Source of the DNA: Branchipolynoe longqiensis
Taxonomy: Eukaryota > Annelida > Polychaeta > Phyllodocida > Polynoidae
Assembly: GCA_030323885.1 (NCBI GenBank)
Contig: CM059186.1
Coordinates: 154,103,064 to 154,167,063 of the forward strand
Direction of reading: 5' to 3'
Length of the DNA stretch: 64,000 bases
The notes under the pieces were generated by a model. The model ran no database searches, had not been told where the DNA came from, and was given only the letters and a program-made list of their open reading frames with translations. A program made the position numbers and the translations under genes. Shown piece after piece: positions 63,291 to 64,000 of the stretch; position 1 is the stretch's first letter, and every line of letters begins with the position of its first letter.

Positions 63291-64000
63291 TAGTACTTTT
63301 AATTATTTAACATTCCTTGTCCTTTTAGCAACAAGAACAAAAGAATGTTTTGAAGGATTTTGTTATTATGACAGGCAACCCTAGTTAATGCTACCCCGGT
63401 TAATCAGGAAGCCACACTACCTAACCAAATATCCAGAGGACAAGATTCTGACATTCATTTTATATCACACTCATTTATCTAATAATAATTGAACTACACA
63501 GACTCGGGATGAATGGTATATATTTGGACTTTTTAATGCACTAGAATGGTAATCGTACATGCGTGAGTATAATGAGAGAAGGCCCCAAGATACTTAAGCC
63601 CTATAGTTCTAGTCTTTTATTGTGGGGTGGGTGGGATGGCAGAGTAGAATGTCAGTCGCCGTCCGCCGCCAAGTTGTAGTGTCCGAGTTCGGGTTTTGCT
63701 CGCTTTTATATAGCAGCTAGCCGGGCCAAAAAGTCAAAAGTGTGCCAAATTCCCGTAACTTTGTATCAGATTTTGTCTATCGACGTCATATTTAATTTAC
63801 ATATGCACGTCCGCCATTTCTGCGTGGTTACTCGGCGTAGTTCCAAAAGACCCGCTAGGCGTGGAAGACGTTGATGTACATATTTAATGTTAAAGTTTGA
63901 GTATAGGTGGCGCCACCGGGCGTTTGAATAAGAATCCGACTCCAGCTTGTTCAAATACCCATGTTGCGAGCAACATTGACAATTATTCTTGCATTTGGTG
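63291..64000. other. 3' flank and probable 3' UTR of SLC5
   Basis: No AATAAA found. A GC-rich patch at about 63650-63720 precedes a second AT-rich stretch. No other gene recognised. Confidence 0.45.

Overview
The window is metazoan genomic DNA. It has GT-AG spliced exons, many tRNA-derived SINEs, MITEs and tyrosine-recombinase (YR) retrotransposons, and no prokaryotic gene layout. Repeat content and gene compactness suggest a marine invertebrate or basal deuterostome (lancelet-, hemichordate- or mollusc-like). The species cannot be fixed from the sequence alone.

One host gene fills almost the whole window. It is a 15-exon, plus-strand gene for a sodium/sugar cotransporter of the SLC5 (SGLT) family, from the ATG at 7318 to the stop at 63288-63290. 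All 15 exons join in phase to a 705-residue protein. The sugar-site residues of the SGLT family are present (N60, H65, E84, Y269-W270, K300, Q436), as is the family Asp in the G-G-L-x-A-V-I-Y-T-D segment. Wording around exons 6, 10 and 13 looks most like SGLT4 (SLC5A9).

The introns are a nested collection of mobile DNA. Intron 1 (7399-23871) holds SINEs and MITEs stacked three deep, an antisense Ngaro-type YR retrotransposon with split direct repeats (11116-16022), an array of mixed direct and inverted repeats (16023-16745), and a 4.6-kb DNA transposon with 26-bp terminal inverted repeats, a candidate 8-bp target duplication and a decayed transposase (16901-21546). Intron 2 holds a decayed DIRS-type retrotransposon (25180-30547) with inverted terminal repeats and an internal complementary region. 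Intron 10 holds a second, GC-rich Ngaro-type element in sense orientation (45734-51464) and a short transposon (54231-55376) carrying tandem copies of a GC-rich near-palindrome. Introns 3-9 and 11-14 are filled with recurring SINE and MITE families.

The most interesting signals are these. In both Ngaro-type elements gag and pol lie in the same frame, separated by exactly one stop codon (UGA in one, UAG in the other), which suggests stop-codon readthrough. The DIRS element's internal complementary region reads straight across the joined right and left ends, defining its termini. A SINE copy carries a leucine-rich-repeat coding fragment inside it. A 73-bp minisatellite runs to within about 10 nt of the exon 11 splice acceptor. 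The 7.3 kb upstream of the ATG holds no recognisable gene other than repeats and that LRR fragment. The 0.7 kb downstream of the stop holds no second gene.
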